This document shows, in pieces, positions 55,045 to 62,963 of a stretch of DNA of 64,000 bases. Source of the stretch: Salipaludibacillus aurantiacus (lineage in GTDB: Bacteria > Bacillota > Bacilli > Bacillales > Salisediminibacteriaceae); assembly GCF_900111295.1 (NCBI RefSeq), contig NZ_FOGT01000003.1, positions 186,001 to 250,000 of the forward strand, given 5' to 3'. Within the stretch, counting starts at the first letter, position 1, and each line of letters starts with the position of its first letter. Made by a program: the position numbers and the translations under genes. The notes beneath the pieces are model-generated. The model ran no database searches. It was not told where the DNA came from and saw only the letters and a program-made list of their open reading frames with translations.

Positions 55045-55263
55045 TTGCTTACTCATTTTCAATTAAAAGAGATAAAGAATAATATGATTAATCAGGAATG
55101 GGAATTCTCTTTTTACTATAAAAAAACCCGTTACCGGGGTAAATACTATAAAAACGGGGATATTAAATGGCTCTCCCCCTCATCTCTTGCCGAAGAAGAA
55201 GAGAAATTTCTCTCTTCTTGCGTCCATGACCTTATGCTTTACCACGTCTATGAAGATCATTAA
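55045..55263 (+). CDS. yheE: YheE family protein (DUF5342)
   Basis: A 72-residue protein with LTHFQLKEIKNN, WEFSFYYKKTRYRGKYYKNG and the C-terminal HDLMLYHVYEDH typical of YheE. The TTG at 55045 is 8 bases after AGGAGG and matches the family start, so the in-frame ATG at 55018 is rejected. Function unknown. It is divergent from yheB. Confidence 0.85.
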   Translation: MLTHFQLKEIKNNMINQEWEFSFYYKKTRYRGKYYKNGDIKWLSPSSLAEEEEKFLSSCVHDLMLYHVYEDH

Positions 55264-55292
55264 AATTAAACCGATGAAAGGACCTGCCAACC

Positions 55293-56189
55293 ATGTTTGA
55301 CCGCTTACTCAGTTATTACTCGCATGCACTGTCTGACGGCAATCTGCCGGCAGAGCACAAACTCACTCTCAATTTTCCTGATCAGAGCCAAATAATTCTT
55401 GATAAGTCTCAACTTTCTTCTGAAGAGACCGCTCTCTTAAAAGCACTTTTTGACGGGGAAGAGTCACCGCTGCTTCCTGTTAGTTATCATGACCGGTTTG
55501 TCTTTGAATGGCTCATTGAAGAGAGAAACGTTAATACGGAAGAACTGATCAATATTTTCTCTCCTCCTGTAAGGCTGATCCATTTTAATGTGTATGGAGA
55601 ACTCGGAGAAAAGGAGGGTTTTTCGGAGGCTTTACAAGGTTTATTCCCAGTTACTAAATCCCTTCTGTGGAAAAGTCCAACTGAGGGAATCCTCATACAG
55701 CAAATAGACGCTGAATTTGAAGAAGAACTCTCAATAAAATCAATTATTGATACGATTACCACTGATTTTTTTATAAAAATATCTTTTTACATCGGCTCTC
55801 CGATAACAGACCTGCCTCTTCTTAAAGAAAGGTATGAATGGGAGAAAAGTATTTATAACAGTGTAAGAGCTGACTTCCCTAAAAAGAATTACTTCTATGA
55901 GCAGGAAATATTAATTTACTACCTGTTACATAACCTGCCTGGTGCTTCAACCGAAAAGATGAAAAAAATGCTGGCTCCAGTCCAGGATGACCAGGAACTG
56001 ATTGATACTGTGAAAACTTATCTGGAGTGTAATTTGAATACCACCCTGGCTGCAAAAAAGATGTTTATGCATCGCAACACTCTTCAGTACAGGGTAGATA
56101 AATTTATTGAAAAGACGTCTATCGATATTAAACAATTCCCTAATGCCGTGGCTGTGTATGTGATATTAGCTGCCATAGACCCCCATTAA
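55293..56189 (+). CDS. PucR-type transcriptional regulator (YxkF-like)
   Basis: A 298-residue regulator. The C-terminal helix-turn-helix is of the PucR type: TVKTYLECNLNTTLAAKKMFMHRNTLQYRVDKF. The N-terminal 220 residues form an undefined sensory region. In B. subtilis yxkF, of this family, lies directly upstream of msmX; the same pairing occurs here, which suggests it regulates the ATPase gene. AAAGGA precedes the ATG. It is 29 bases after yheE and may share its transcript. Confidence 0.82.
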   Translation: MFDRLLSYYSHALSDGNLPAEHKLTLNFPDQSQIILDKSQLSSEETALLKALFDGEESPLLPVSYHDRFVFEWLIEERNVNTEELINIFSPPVRLIHFNVYGELGEKEGFSEALQGLFPVTKSLLWKSPTEGILIQQIDAEFEEELSIKSIIDTITTDFFIKISFYIGSPITDLPLLKERYEWEKSIYNSVRADFPKKNYFYEQEILIYYLLHNLPGASTEKMKKMLAPVQDDQELIDTVKTYLECNLNTTLAAKKMFMHRNTLQYRVDKFIEKTSIDIKQFPNAVAVYVILAAIDPH

Positions 56190-56290
56190 CCCGGATGGAC
56201 TTGGGGCTGCACGGAGACACCTTCAGCCTGTCTCACCTTTAAAAGAACGGCTGGTTTATTTTCATAAAACCTTTCTCAATCCGCAGAAAC

Positions 56291-56304
56291 TGAAATCGTT
56301 TGCA
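56291..56304 (+). promoter_or_regulatory. Candidate CcpA catabolite-response element upstream of msmX
   Basis: TGAAATCGTTTGCA matches the cre consensus TGWAANCGNTNWCA at all but one defined position. A weaker cre-like site, TGAAAACCCTTTCG, lies at 56354-56367. Confidence 0.45.
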
Positions 56305-56305
56305 G

Positions 56306-56341
56306 AAGTGCACAAAAACGGTTTCTTTTTTTTGTGCACTT
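56306..56341. repeat. Inverted repeat upstream of msmX
   Basis: A 13-bp perfect arm pair (AAGTGCACAAAAA and its complement) with a 10-base loop. It could terminate the regulator transcript or serve as an operator; there is no T tract beyond the stem. Confidence 0.55.
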
Positions 56342-56426
56342 TGTCAATAGAAGTGAAAACCCTTTCGCGATATACTGTGGTCAGTTAATTAATTACTTGA
56401 AGCAATTCATTCAGGAGGTTGTAATA

Positions 56427-57518
56427 ATGGCAGATATTAAATTTGAAAGTCTATACAAAATTTATGACGGTGATGTACAAGCAGTTACAGATTTTAATCT
56501 GGATATCGAAGACAAAGAATTTATCGTTTTCGTCGGCCCATCCGGTTGTGGTAAGTCAACCACTTTACGTATGGTTGCAGGCCTGGAAGACATCTCAAAA
56601 GGTTCCTTATTCATAGGAGAAGATAAAGTAAATGATGTCGCCCCTAAAGACCGGGACATTGCCATGGTTTTCCAAAACTATGCTCTTTATCCGCATATGA
56701 ATGTATATGAAAATATGGCATTTGGTTTAAAACTGAGAAAGTTTAAAAAGGAAGATATTGACGAGAGGGTAAGAGAAGCTGCGCGTATCCTGGGGCTGAC
56801 TGAAATGCTTGACCGGAAACCGAAAGCGATGTCGGGCGGACAGCGTCAACGTGTCGCATTAGGCCGGGCGATCGTCCGAAACCCTAAAGTATTCTTAATG
56901 GACGAGCCGTTATCAAACCTGGATGCGAAACTGCGTGTTCAAATGCGTTCAGAGATCATTAAGCTGCACCACCGTCTACAAACAACAACAATCTACGTGA
57001 CCCACGATCAGACTGAAGCGATGACTATGGCTTCCCGTATTGTCGTTATGAAAGACGGATATATCCAGCAAGTAGGGGCGCCTAAGGATATTTATGACTA
57101 TCCTGAGAATGTATTCGTCGGCGGATTTATCGGATCCCCTGCCATGAACTTCCTCAATGGTACATTAAAAGACGGAAACTTCTATCTGGGAGAATTCCCG
57201 GTAAAAGTGCCTGAAGGAAAGCTGAAAATGCTCCAAAAATACAATAACAAAGAATTAATTTTAGGCATACGTCCTGAAGATATTCATGATGAGCCAGTAT
57301 TCCTTGATGCTTCTGAAAACTCTAAGTTTACAGCTACTATTGATGTTGCGGAGCTTATGGGTGCTGAATCTTACCTTTACTCAAAAGTAAATGATCAGGA
57401 TTTCATTGCACGGGTTGATTCCCGAACAGACGTCTCAAGCGGTAAAAAGCTGGAGTTGGCTTTCGATATGAATAAAGCTCATTTCTTTGATCCTGACGAT
57501 GAACAACGTATCCGCTAA
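56427..57518 (+). CDS. msmX: MsmX/UgpC-type ABC importer ATPase
   Basis: A 363-residue ATPase shared by several carbohydrate ABC importers. It has Walker A GPSGCGKSTTLRMVAG, Q-loop MVFQNYALYPHMNVYEN, signature MSGGQRQRVALGRAIV, Walker B VFLMDEPLSNLDAKLR, the switch YVTHDQTEA, and a C-terminal TOBE region (LILGIRPEDIHDEP). The ATG at 56427 follows AGGAGG by about 8 bases. No permease or binding protein is adjacent, consistent with a multitask ATPase. Confidence 0.95.
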   Translation: MADIKFESLYKIYDGDVQAVTDFNLDIEDKEFIVFVGPSGCGKSTTLRMVAGLEDISKGSLFIGEDKVNDVAPKDRDIAMVFQNYALYPHMNVYENMAFGLKLRKFKKEDIDERVREAARILGLTEMLDRKPKAMSGGQRQRVALGRAIVRNPKVFLMDEPLSNLDAKLRVQMRSEIIKLHHRLQTTTIYVTHDQTEAMTMASRIVVMKDGYIQQVGAPKDIYDYPENVFVGGFIGSPAMNFLNGTLKDGNFYLGEFPVKVPEGKLKMLQKYNNKELILGIRPEDIHDEPVFLDASENSKFTATIDVAELMGAESYLYSKVNDQDFIARVDSRTDVSSGKKLELAFDMNKAHFFDPDDEQRIR

Positions 57519-57558
57519 TTAATTTTGACTTTAATTTAAGGCTTAGTTAATCTGTTAG

Positions 57559-57601
57559 GCCCCCGAAATTTTAGATCTTTTCTAAGATTTCGGGGGCTTT
57601 T
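57559..57601 (+). terminator. Terminator of msmX
   Basis: A long imperfect stem with GCCCCCGAAAT/ATTTCGGGGGC ends, followed by TTTT. Confidence 0.9.
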
Positions 57602-57655
57602 GTATGTATTAATCATTTTTTATGAGCGTAAAAATCAAAGGAGCACTTCTAAACA

Positions 57656-57686
57656 CAGCAGCACCTGCATGAGGCAGGTGCTGCTA
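57656..57686. terminator. Hairpin downstream of the SASP gene
   Basis: GCAGCACCTGC pairs with GCAGGTGCTGC around a 5-base loop. The T tract is poor on either strand. Confidence 0.55.
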
Positions 57687-57706
57687 CAGCCATGTATTCA
57701 GTTGAA

Positions 57707-57925
57707 TTATCGTTGTTGTTGCTGACCGTTGAACTGCTGCTCAGCCATTTGTACAAGACGCTTAGTGATTTCACCACCAACTGAACCGTTAGAACGGGAA
57801 GTAGCATCCGGTCCTAGTTGGACACCAAATTCTTGAGCAATTTCATACTTCATTTGATCAATTGCTTGTTGAGCTCCAGCTACTACAAGTTGGTTTGAAC
57901 TTCTGTTGTTATTGTTGTTAGCCAT
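57707..57925 (-). CDS. Alpha/beta-type small acid-soluble spore protein
   Basis: A 72-residue DNA-coating spore protein. The germination protease site is YEIAQEFG, and the second conserved block is [16 protein letters not shown]. The N-terminus is Asn-rich ([14 protein letters not shown]). The ATG at 57925 is preceded by AGGAGGTG. It protects spore DNA from UV and heat and is degraded on germination. Confidence 0.97.
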   Translation of the reverse strand: MANNNNNRSSNQLVVAGAQQAIDQMKYEIAQEFGVQLGPDATSRSNGSVGGEITKRLVQMAEQQFNGQQQQR

Positions 57926-57949
57926 TTGTCTCACCTCCTGTCGTAAGCA

Positions 57950-57979
57950 TAGTTTGTTACAATTGCTCTGAGGTATGTA
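57950..57979 (-). promoter_or_regulatory. Candidate sigma-G promoter of the SASP gene
   Basis: On the minus strand ACATA, 17 bases, then CAAACTA, resembling the sigma-G elements GnATA and CATACTA (one difference in each), about 25 bases before the start codon. Confidence 0.45.
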
Positions 57980-58016
57980 AATTTATTAATAGCAATATTT
58001 AGCAGGTTTTAATTAA

Positions 58017-58085
58017 AGAGGATGAAAAAAGAATGGTTACCATAAAGAAATCCGAACAAAATTTTAGAATTTTGTTCGGATTTTC
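58017..58085 (-). repeat. Hairpin-terminator repeat, copy 3
   Basis: It shares CATAAAGAAA, then CCGAACAAAATT, with copies at 30044 and 38525, but the stem base changes from GCC/GGC to TCC/GGA, a compensatory pair. The stem covers 58048-58083 with a 4-base loop. It probably terminates the scoA-scoB transcript. Confidence 0.8.
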
Positions 58086-58091
58086 TTATAT

Positions 58092-58742
58092 TTAATTAAG
58101 CTGATTTTTTAAAACAGGTTCTGTAACAGCCTGGATCTCGTCAAACGTACTTCCATCCAGAATTTCAACTAACGCTAATCCGTCTTCTGTCACATCCATA
58201 ACAGCACGATCAGTGATAATACGGTCAACCACTCCTTTACCAGTAAGCGGAAGAGCACATTCCTTAAGTATTTTCGGTTCACCGGCACGGTTGACATGTT
58301 CCATAATAATGACCACTTTTTGGGCTCCATGGACAAGATCCATTGCTCCGCCCATTCCTTTTATCATTTTGCCCGGAATCATCCAGTTAGCCAAATCACC
58401 GTTCTCGGCCACTTCCATAGCCCCAAGTATGGCTACATCAATATGTCCTCCGCGAATCATTGCAAAAGACTCGGCATTGTTAAAGTAGGCTGCCCCATCA
58501 ATTGCTGTCACTGTCTCTTTACCTGCATTAATCAGATCGGCATCCAGTTCTTCTTCTGTCGGATAAGGACCAATGCCCAGGAGGCCATTCTCCGACTGGA
58601 GAATAACTTCTTTATTATCAGAGATATAATTTGCTACCATGGTTGGCATCCCGATGCCTAAATTTACATAAGCTCCGTCGTAAATTTCTTTTTCCGCACG
58701 ACGGGCTATTTTTTCTCTTACTGCTTTACGATCTACACTCAT
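58092..58742 (-). CDS. scoB: Succinyl-CoA:3-ketoacid CoA transferase, subunit B
   Basis: A 216-residue subunit that carries the catalytic Glu in [57 protein letters not shown] and [21 protein letters not shown] are typical. Together with ScoA it activates acetoacetate with succinyl-CoA. The ATG at 58742 follows AAAGGAGGAG. It starts 16 bases after scoA and is the last gene of the operon. Confidence 0.93.
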   Translation of the reverse strand: MSVDRKAVREKIARRAEKEIYDGAYVNLGIGMPTMVANYISDNKEVILQSENGLLGIGPYPTEEELDADLINAGKETVTAIDGAAYFNNAESFAMIRGGHIDVAILGAMEVAENGDLANWMIPGKMIKGMGGAMDLVHGAQKVVIIMEHVNRAGEPKILKECALPLTGKGVVDRIITDRAVMDVTEDGLALVEILDGSTFDEIQAVTEPVLKNQLN

Positions 58743-58758
58743 AAAGTTCTCTCCTCCT

Positions 58759-59451
58759 TTATGCTTCCTTGACCGTTTTTCGTTCAATTCGCTTTTCCTG
58801 TTCTCCCTGGATTAACTTATTAACATAAATACTTGGCGTATGGATATGATCAGGATTCAGATCTCCCGGTTCAACTAAATGTTCCACTTCTGCAATCGTG
58901 ATCTTTCCTGCTGCTGCAACCATCGGGTTAAAATTCTGCGCAGTTTTCCGGTAAATTAAATTGCCGTATTTATCGCCTTTATATGCTCTTACAAGGCTGA
59001 AATCACCTTTTATAGCTTTTTCCATCACATATTCTTTACCATCGAACTCACGGATTTCTTTCCCTTCGGCTATCTTTGTTCCTACTCCGGCCGGTGTATA
59101 AAAAGCAGGAATACCAGCTCCCCCGGCTCTCAGCCTTTCAGATAGAGTCCCCTGCGGCACTAACTCCACTTCCAGTTCCCCGTTAAGCACCTGGCGCTCA
59201 AATTCTTTATTTTCTCCTACATAAGAAGCATAAATTTTATCAATTTGTTTGTTCTCTAACAGCAGGCCAAGTCCCCAGTCGTCCACGCCGCAGTTATTCG
59301 AAACAACCGTTAAATTTTTTACTCCTTTTTCCCGGAGGGCTTTTATCAGGTTTTCAGGTATTCCGCATAATCCGAAACCTCCTACCAGGAGTGTGGCACC
59401 GTCGTGGATCTCATCAACAGCTTTTTCAAATGAATTATAAATCTCTTTCAT
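58759..59451 (-). CDS. scoA: Succinyl-CoA:3-ketoacid CoA transferase, subunit A
   Basis: A 230-residue subunit with the glycine motif [64 protein letters not shown] and [19 protein letters not shown]. The ATG at 59451 has GAGGAGGAA upstream; an in-frame ATG further upstream lies within the preceding carboxylase gene and is rejected. The gap to the carboxylase stop is 16 bases, so it belongs to the yng-like operon. Confidence 0.93.
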   Translation of the reverse strand: MKEIYNSFEKAVDEIHDGATLLVGGFGLCGIPENLIKALREKGVKNLTVVSNNCGVDDWGLGLLLENKQIDKIYASYVGENKEFERQVLNGELEVELVPQGTLSERLRAGGAGIPAFYTPAGVGTKIAEGKEIREFDGKEYVMEKAIKGDFSLVRAYKGDKYGNLIYRKTAQNFNPMVAAAGKITIAEVEHLVEPGDLNPDHIHTPSIYVNKLIQGEQEKRIERKTVKEA

Positions 59452-59467
59452 TTTAATTTCCTCCTCA

Positions 59468-60997
59468 TTAAACAGGATATACCGGGTGTTTACGAGTTGA
59501 AAATATCTGATCTTTGGATTCATACATTTCGAAACGATCCACCAGCTCATCCCTTAATTCATCTGCTGGCACAATATTATCAACAATTAATTCAGAGGCT
59601 AACCGGTAAATATCAATATTTTCCTGATACTCTTTTCTTTTTTCCTGAATGAACGCAGGGCGTTCCTCTTCAGGCAACGATTGAATTTTATTGGCATATA
59701 CAGCATTTACAGCTGCTTCAGGCCCCATAACGGCTATTTGGGCAGAAGGAAGAGCAATACAGCAGTCCGGCTCAAATGCAGGGCCTGCCATCGCATATAA
59801 ACCAGCGCCATAGGCTTTACGCACGACGACCGAAATTTTAGGAACAGCTGCCTCTGACATAGCCGAAATCATTTTCGCCCCGTGTCGGATAATACCTGCT
59901 TTCTCTACTCTTGTACCAATCATAAACCCTGGGACATCAGCCAGGAACAGGAGAGGGATATGATAAGCATCACATAAAGTGATAAACCTTGCCGCTTTAT
60001 CTGCAGAATCGTGGAAAAGCACCCCGCCTTTCTGCTTTGGCTGATTAGCTACAATACCAACGGCTTTACCATTTATTCTGGCAAACCCTGTGATCAGTTC
60101 CTTAGCGAATAAAGCTTTTATCTCGAAAAAACTGTCTTCATCAATTAAGCCGTTAATAAATTCATACATATCAAAAGGGGCATTCTGGTTTTCAGGAATC
60201 AGATCCGCCAGGGCTTTATCCATTTGCTTAGGAGCTGCCGGCTCTTTAACTTCCGTTTTTTCTTTATAGTTAGAAGGGAAATAGGAAATGTATTTTTGTG
60301 CTTGTCTGATTGCTTCTTCTTCTGATTTTACAAGAATATCACCGCATCCTGAAATGGAACAGTGCATTTTTGCTCCTCCCATTTCTTCTAACGACACTTT
60401 CTCTCCAATCACCATCTCAGCCATTCTTGGAGATCCAAGATACATTGAGGCGTTGCCGTCAACCATCATAACGACATCACAAAAAGCCGGTATGTAGGCG
60501 CCGCCAGCCGCAGATGGACCAAACAAAAGACAAATTTGCGGGATCATCCCTGACAGTTTGACTTGATTATAAAAGATTCTCCCTGCCCCTCTTCGGCCCG
60601 GGAACATTTCTATTTGGTCAGTGATCCTGGCTCCTGCCGAGTCTACAAGATAGAACAATGGAACCTTTAACTTCTCGGCTGTTTCCTGAATCCTGATTAT
60701 TTTTTCGACCGTTTTTGCTCCCCAAGAGCCTGCTTTTACCGTGGAATCATTGGCCATGACACAGACGGTCTTTCCTTCTACTTTTCCGATAGCAGTGACT
60801 ACGCCGTCGGCTGGGAGGCCTTCTGTTTCGCCGTTAGCAAATTTCCCGTCTTCACGCCATTCCCCTTTGTCAAATAATAAAGCCAGCCTTTTTCTTACGA
60901 AGAGCTTACCTTTAGCTTCATTAGCCTCATGATATTTTGGGGCCCCGCCGCTTTCAATTTTCTTAATTCTTTCTTCCCAGTTCCTGTCTAACTTCAT
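59468..60997 (-). CDS. yngE: Acyl-CoA carboxylase carboxyltransferase subunit (YngE-like, probable methylcrotonyl-CoA carboxylase beta)
   Basis: A 509-residue carboxyltransferase. The N-terminal domain has [18 protein letters not shown] and [14 protein letters not shown], with oxyanion motif [15 protein letters not shown]. The C-terminal domain has [26 protein letters not shown] and [27 protein letters not shown]. Context with HMG-CoA lyase and an enoyl-CoA hydratase points to methylcrotonyl-CoA in leucine degradation; propionyl-CoA or geranyl-CoA cannot be excluded. The ATG at 60997 follows AGGAGG by 10 bases. Confidence 0.92.
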   Translation of the reverse strand: MKLDRNWEERIKKIESGGAPKYHEANEAKGKLFVRKRLALLFDKGEWREDGKFANGETEGLPADGVVTAIGKVEGKTVCVMANDSTVKAGSWGAKTVEKIIRIQETAEKLKVPLFYLVDSAGARITDQIEMFPGRRGAGRIFYNQVKLSGMIPQICLLFGPSAAGGAYIPAFCDVVMMVDGNASMYLGSPRMAEMVIGEKVSLEEMGGAKMHCSISGCGDILVKSEEEAIRQAQKYISYFPSNYKEKTEVKEPAAPKQMDKALADLIPENQNAPFDMYEFINGLIDEDSFFEIKALFAKELITGFARINGKAVGIVANQPKQKGGVLFHDSADKAARFITLCDAYHIPLLFLADVPGFMIGTRVEKAGIIRHGAKMISAMSEAAVPKISVVVRKAYGAGLYAMAGPAFEPDCCIALPSAQIAVMGPEAAVNAVYANKIQSLPEEERPAFIQEKRKEYQENIDIYRLASELIVDNIVPADELRDELVDRFEMYESKDQIFSTRKHPVYPV

Positions 60998-61025
60998 CCG
61001 TGTCACTCCTCCTGAACTTCGTCTG

Positions 61026-61802
61026 CTATCTCCCTTTAAATACGGGGCTTCGTTTTTCTTTGAAAGCTTTTAGTCCTTCAAGACGGTCTTCAGTAGCTAT
61101 TATTTGCCCGTATGCGTCCTCTTCAATTGTTAATCCCTCTTCCAAAGAGGACTCAATTCCTTTATTTATGGCATGTTTTGCCCATCGGTTGGCCAAAGGC
61201 CCTTTTGTACTAATTTCATAAGCTAAATCCAATCCTACATCCAATAACTCTTTCCTGTAAGTCACTCTTAAAAGAAGCCTTTCATGCAGAGCTTCCTGTG
61301 CGCTTAACCGCCTGCCTGTAAAAATCATTTCTTTAGCTTTATGAACTCCGATAATTCTTGGCAAACGCTGTGTTCCTCCTGCCCCGGGGATAATACCAAG
61401 CCCTGTTTCAGCTAAAGAAAAAGTGGCATTTTCTGAAGCGATTCGTAAATCACACGCTAATGCGAGCTCTAATCCGCCTCCAATAGCTGCTCCATTTACA
61501 GCACATATGACAGGTTTAGGAAAATCATAAACAGCCTGTACTGTTGAGCGGATCTGATCGACAGCTTTCGGTACTTCTTCTTCGCTCATCTGCGCCCTTT
61601 CTTTCAGGTCAGCACCGGCGCAGAAAACTTTCTCGCCCGCGCCAGTAATAAGTAAGACGCGTATTTCAGGATGGTCTGTCCATCTTTCTAACTGCTCTCT
61701 CAATTCCCGGAGCAGCACCTGCGATAACGCATTCGCGGCCTCCGGACGATTCAGGGTAATAACACCTATAGAGTCTTTAATTTGACTTAAAATGACAGGC
61801 AA
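61026..61802 (-). CDS. yngF: Enoyl-CoA hydratase (YngF-like, probable methylglutaconyl-CoA hydratase)
   Basis: A 258-residue crotonase. It has LNRPEAANALSQVLLRELREQL, the oxyanion and CoA site ITGAGEKVFCAGADLKER, and the catalytic stretch AAIGGGLELALACDLRIASENATF with SLAETGLGIIPGAGGTQRLPR containing the active Glu residues. The start is a TTG at 61802, 8 bases from GGGAGG and 3 bases after the HMG-CoA lyase stop. Operon context suggests 3-methylglutaconyl-CoA as substrate. Confidence 0.93.
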   Translation of the reverse strand: MPVILSQIKDSIGVITLNRPEAANALSQVLLRELREQLERWTDHPEIRVLLITGAGEKVFCAGADLKERAQMSEEEVPKAVDQIRSTVQAVYDFPKPVICAVNGAAIGGGLELALACDLRIASENATFSLAETGLGIIPGAGGTQRLPRIIGVHKAKEMIFTGRRLSAQEALHERLLLRVTYRKELLDVGLDLAYEISTKGPLANRWAKHAINKGIESSLEEGLTIEEDAYGQIIATEDRLEGLKAFKEKRSPVFKGR

Positions 61803-61804
61803 AA

Positions 61805-62707
61805 TTAAGTCCTCCCTTCGAGCAATTTCAGCTGCCGGCCAGGCAGAGGTTTACCTAAAGCCTTTTCAATGAATGAAGCCGCTTTCAAAAATTTATTAAA
61901 ATCAATCCCAGTATTTATACCCATTTCTTCGAACATAAAAATTAAATCTTCACTGGCTGCATTCCCGCTGGCACCTTTAGCATAAGGACAGCCTCCAAGT
62001 CCGCCAGTCGAACCATCGAATGTCGTTATACCGGCGTTTAAACCGGCTAACGTGTTTGCCAGCGCTAATCCTCTCGTATCATGAAAATGGAGAGCAAAAC
62101 GATCAGCATCAAAATCGTTAACCAGTTCCCGCAATACCTCATCAACTTGTTTCGGATTGGCGATACCAATTGTATCCCCCAGAGAGATTTCGTAAACTCC
62201 CATGCTGAAAAGTCTGTCGCACACTTTCTTTACCTCACTGACAGCCACTTTACCATCATAAGGACATCCGAATACCGTTGAAACGTATCCTCTGACTTTC
62301 TTCCCTGCTTTCCTCCCTTCATCTGCCACTTCTTCCAGGACGGGAAAGGTTTCTTCAATTGATTTATTAATGTTTTTACGATTATGCGTGTCACTTGCTG
62401 ACATAAAGACGGCAAATTCATCCACATTTGCTTTCAATGCCCGCTCAGTTCCCTTGGCATTAGGTACTAGAGCGGAATAAGTAACCCCAGGCTGTCTTGT
62501 AATCTTGCTGAATACTTCATCAGCATCCGACAACGCTGGAATCCACTTCGGATGTACGAACGAACTCACTTCAATATAAGAAAGTCCGCTCTCGCTTAAT
62601 TGATTAATCCATTCAACTTTATCCTCTGTTGAGATAAATACCTTCTCATTCTGCAGGCCGTCTCTTGGCCCAACTTCTTTCAAAATCACATCTTCCGGAA
62701 GCCTCAT
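61805..62707 (-). CDS. yngG: Hydroxymethylglutaryl-CoA lyase (YngG)
   Basis: A 300-residue TIM-barrel lyase splitting HMG-CoA to acetyl-CoA and acetoacetate. The N-terminal KEVGPRDGLQNEKVFISTEDK, metal ligands in LHFHDTRGLALANTLAGL, and the active-site Cys in GLGGCPYAKGASGNAASEDL are present. AAGGAGGT precedes the ATG. Its product acetoacetate is the substrate of scoAB at the end of the same operon. Confidence 0.96.
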   Translation of the reverse strand: MRLPEDVILKEVGPRDGLQNEKVFISTEDKVEWINQLSESGLSYIEVSSFVHPKWIPALSDADEVFSKITRQPGVTYSALVPNAKGTERALKANVDEFAVFMSASDTHNRKNINKSIEETFPVLEEVADEGRKAGKKVRGYVSTVFGCPYDGKVAVSEVKKVCDRLFSMGVYEISLGDTIGIANPKQVDEVLRELVNDFDADRFALHFHDTRGLALANTLAGLNAGITTFDGSTGGLGGCPYAKGASGNAASEDLIFMFEEMGINTGIDFNKFLKAASFIEKALGKPLPGRQLKLLEGRT

Positions 62708-62718
62708 GTGAAACCTCC

Positions 62719-62937
62719 TTATTTATCTTTTAATTTGAACAGTACGTCTTCTTCATTGACAAATGAGCCTTCTTCGATCAGAATTTCTTCCACTACGCCT
62801 TCTACTTCAGACGAAATAGGAATTTCCATTTTCATTGACTCCAATATGACCACTTCTTGTCCAGCAGTCACTTCATCTCCTTGTGCCACTTGAATTTTCC
62901 ATACGTTACCTGCCATTGTTGTTTTAATTTCCTTCAC
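62719..62937 (-). CDS. yngHB: Biotin carboxyl carrier protein of the acyl-CoA carboxylase
   Basis: A 72-residue biotinyl domain with the modified Lys in VILESMKMEIPI and the preceding turn AQGDEVTAGQEV. It starts at a GTG (62937) behind GGAGG. A free-standing carrier of this length between biotin carboxylase and HMG-CoA lyase is the yngHB arrangement of B. subtilis. Confidence 0.95.
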   Translation of the reverse strand: MKEIKTTMAGNVWKIQVAQGDEVTAGQEVVILESMKMEIPISSEVEGVVEEILIEEGSFVNEEDVLFKLKDK

Positions 62938-62963
62938 TGCTGATCGCCTCCATCATTTATCTG

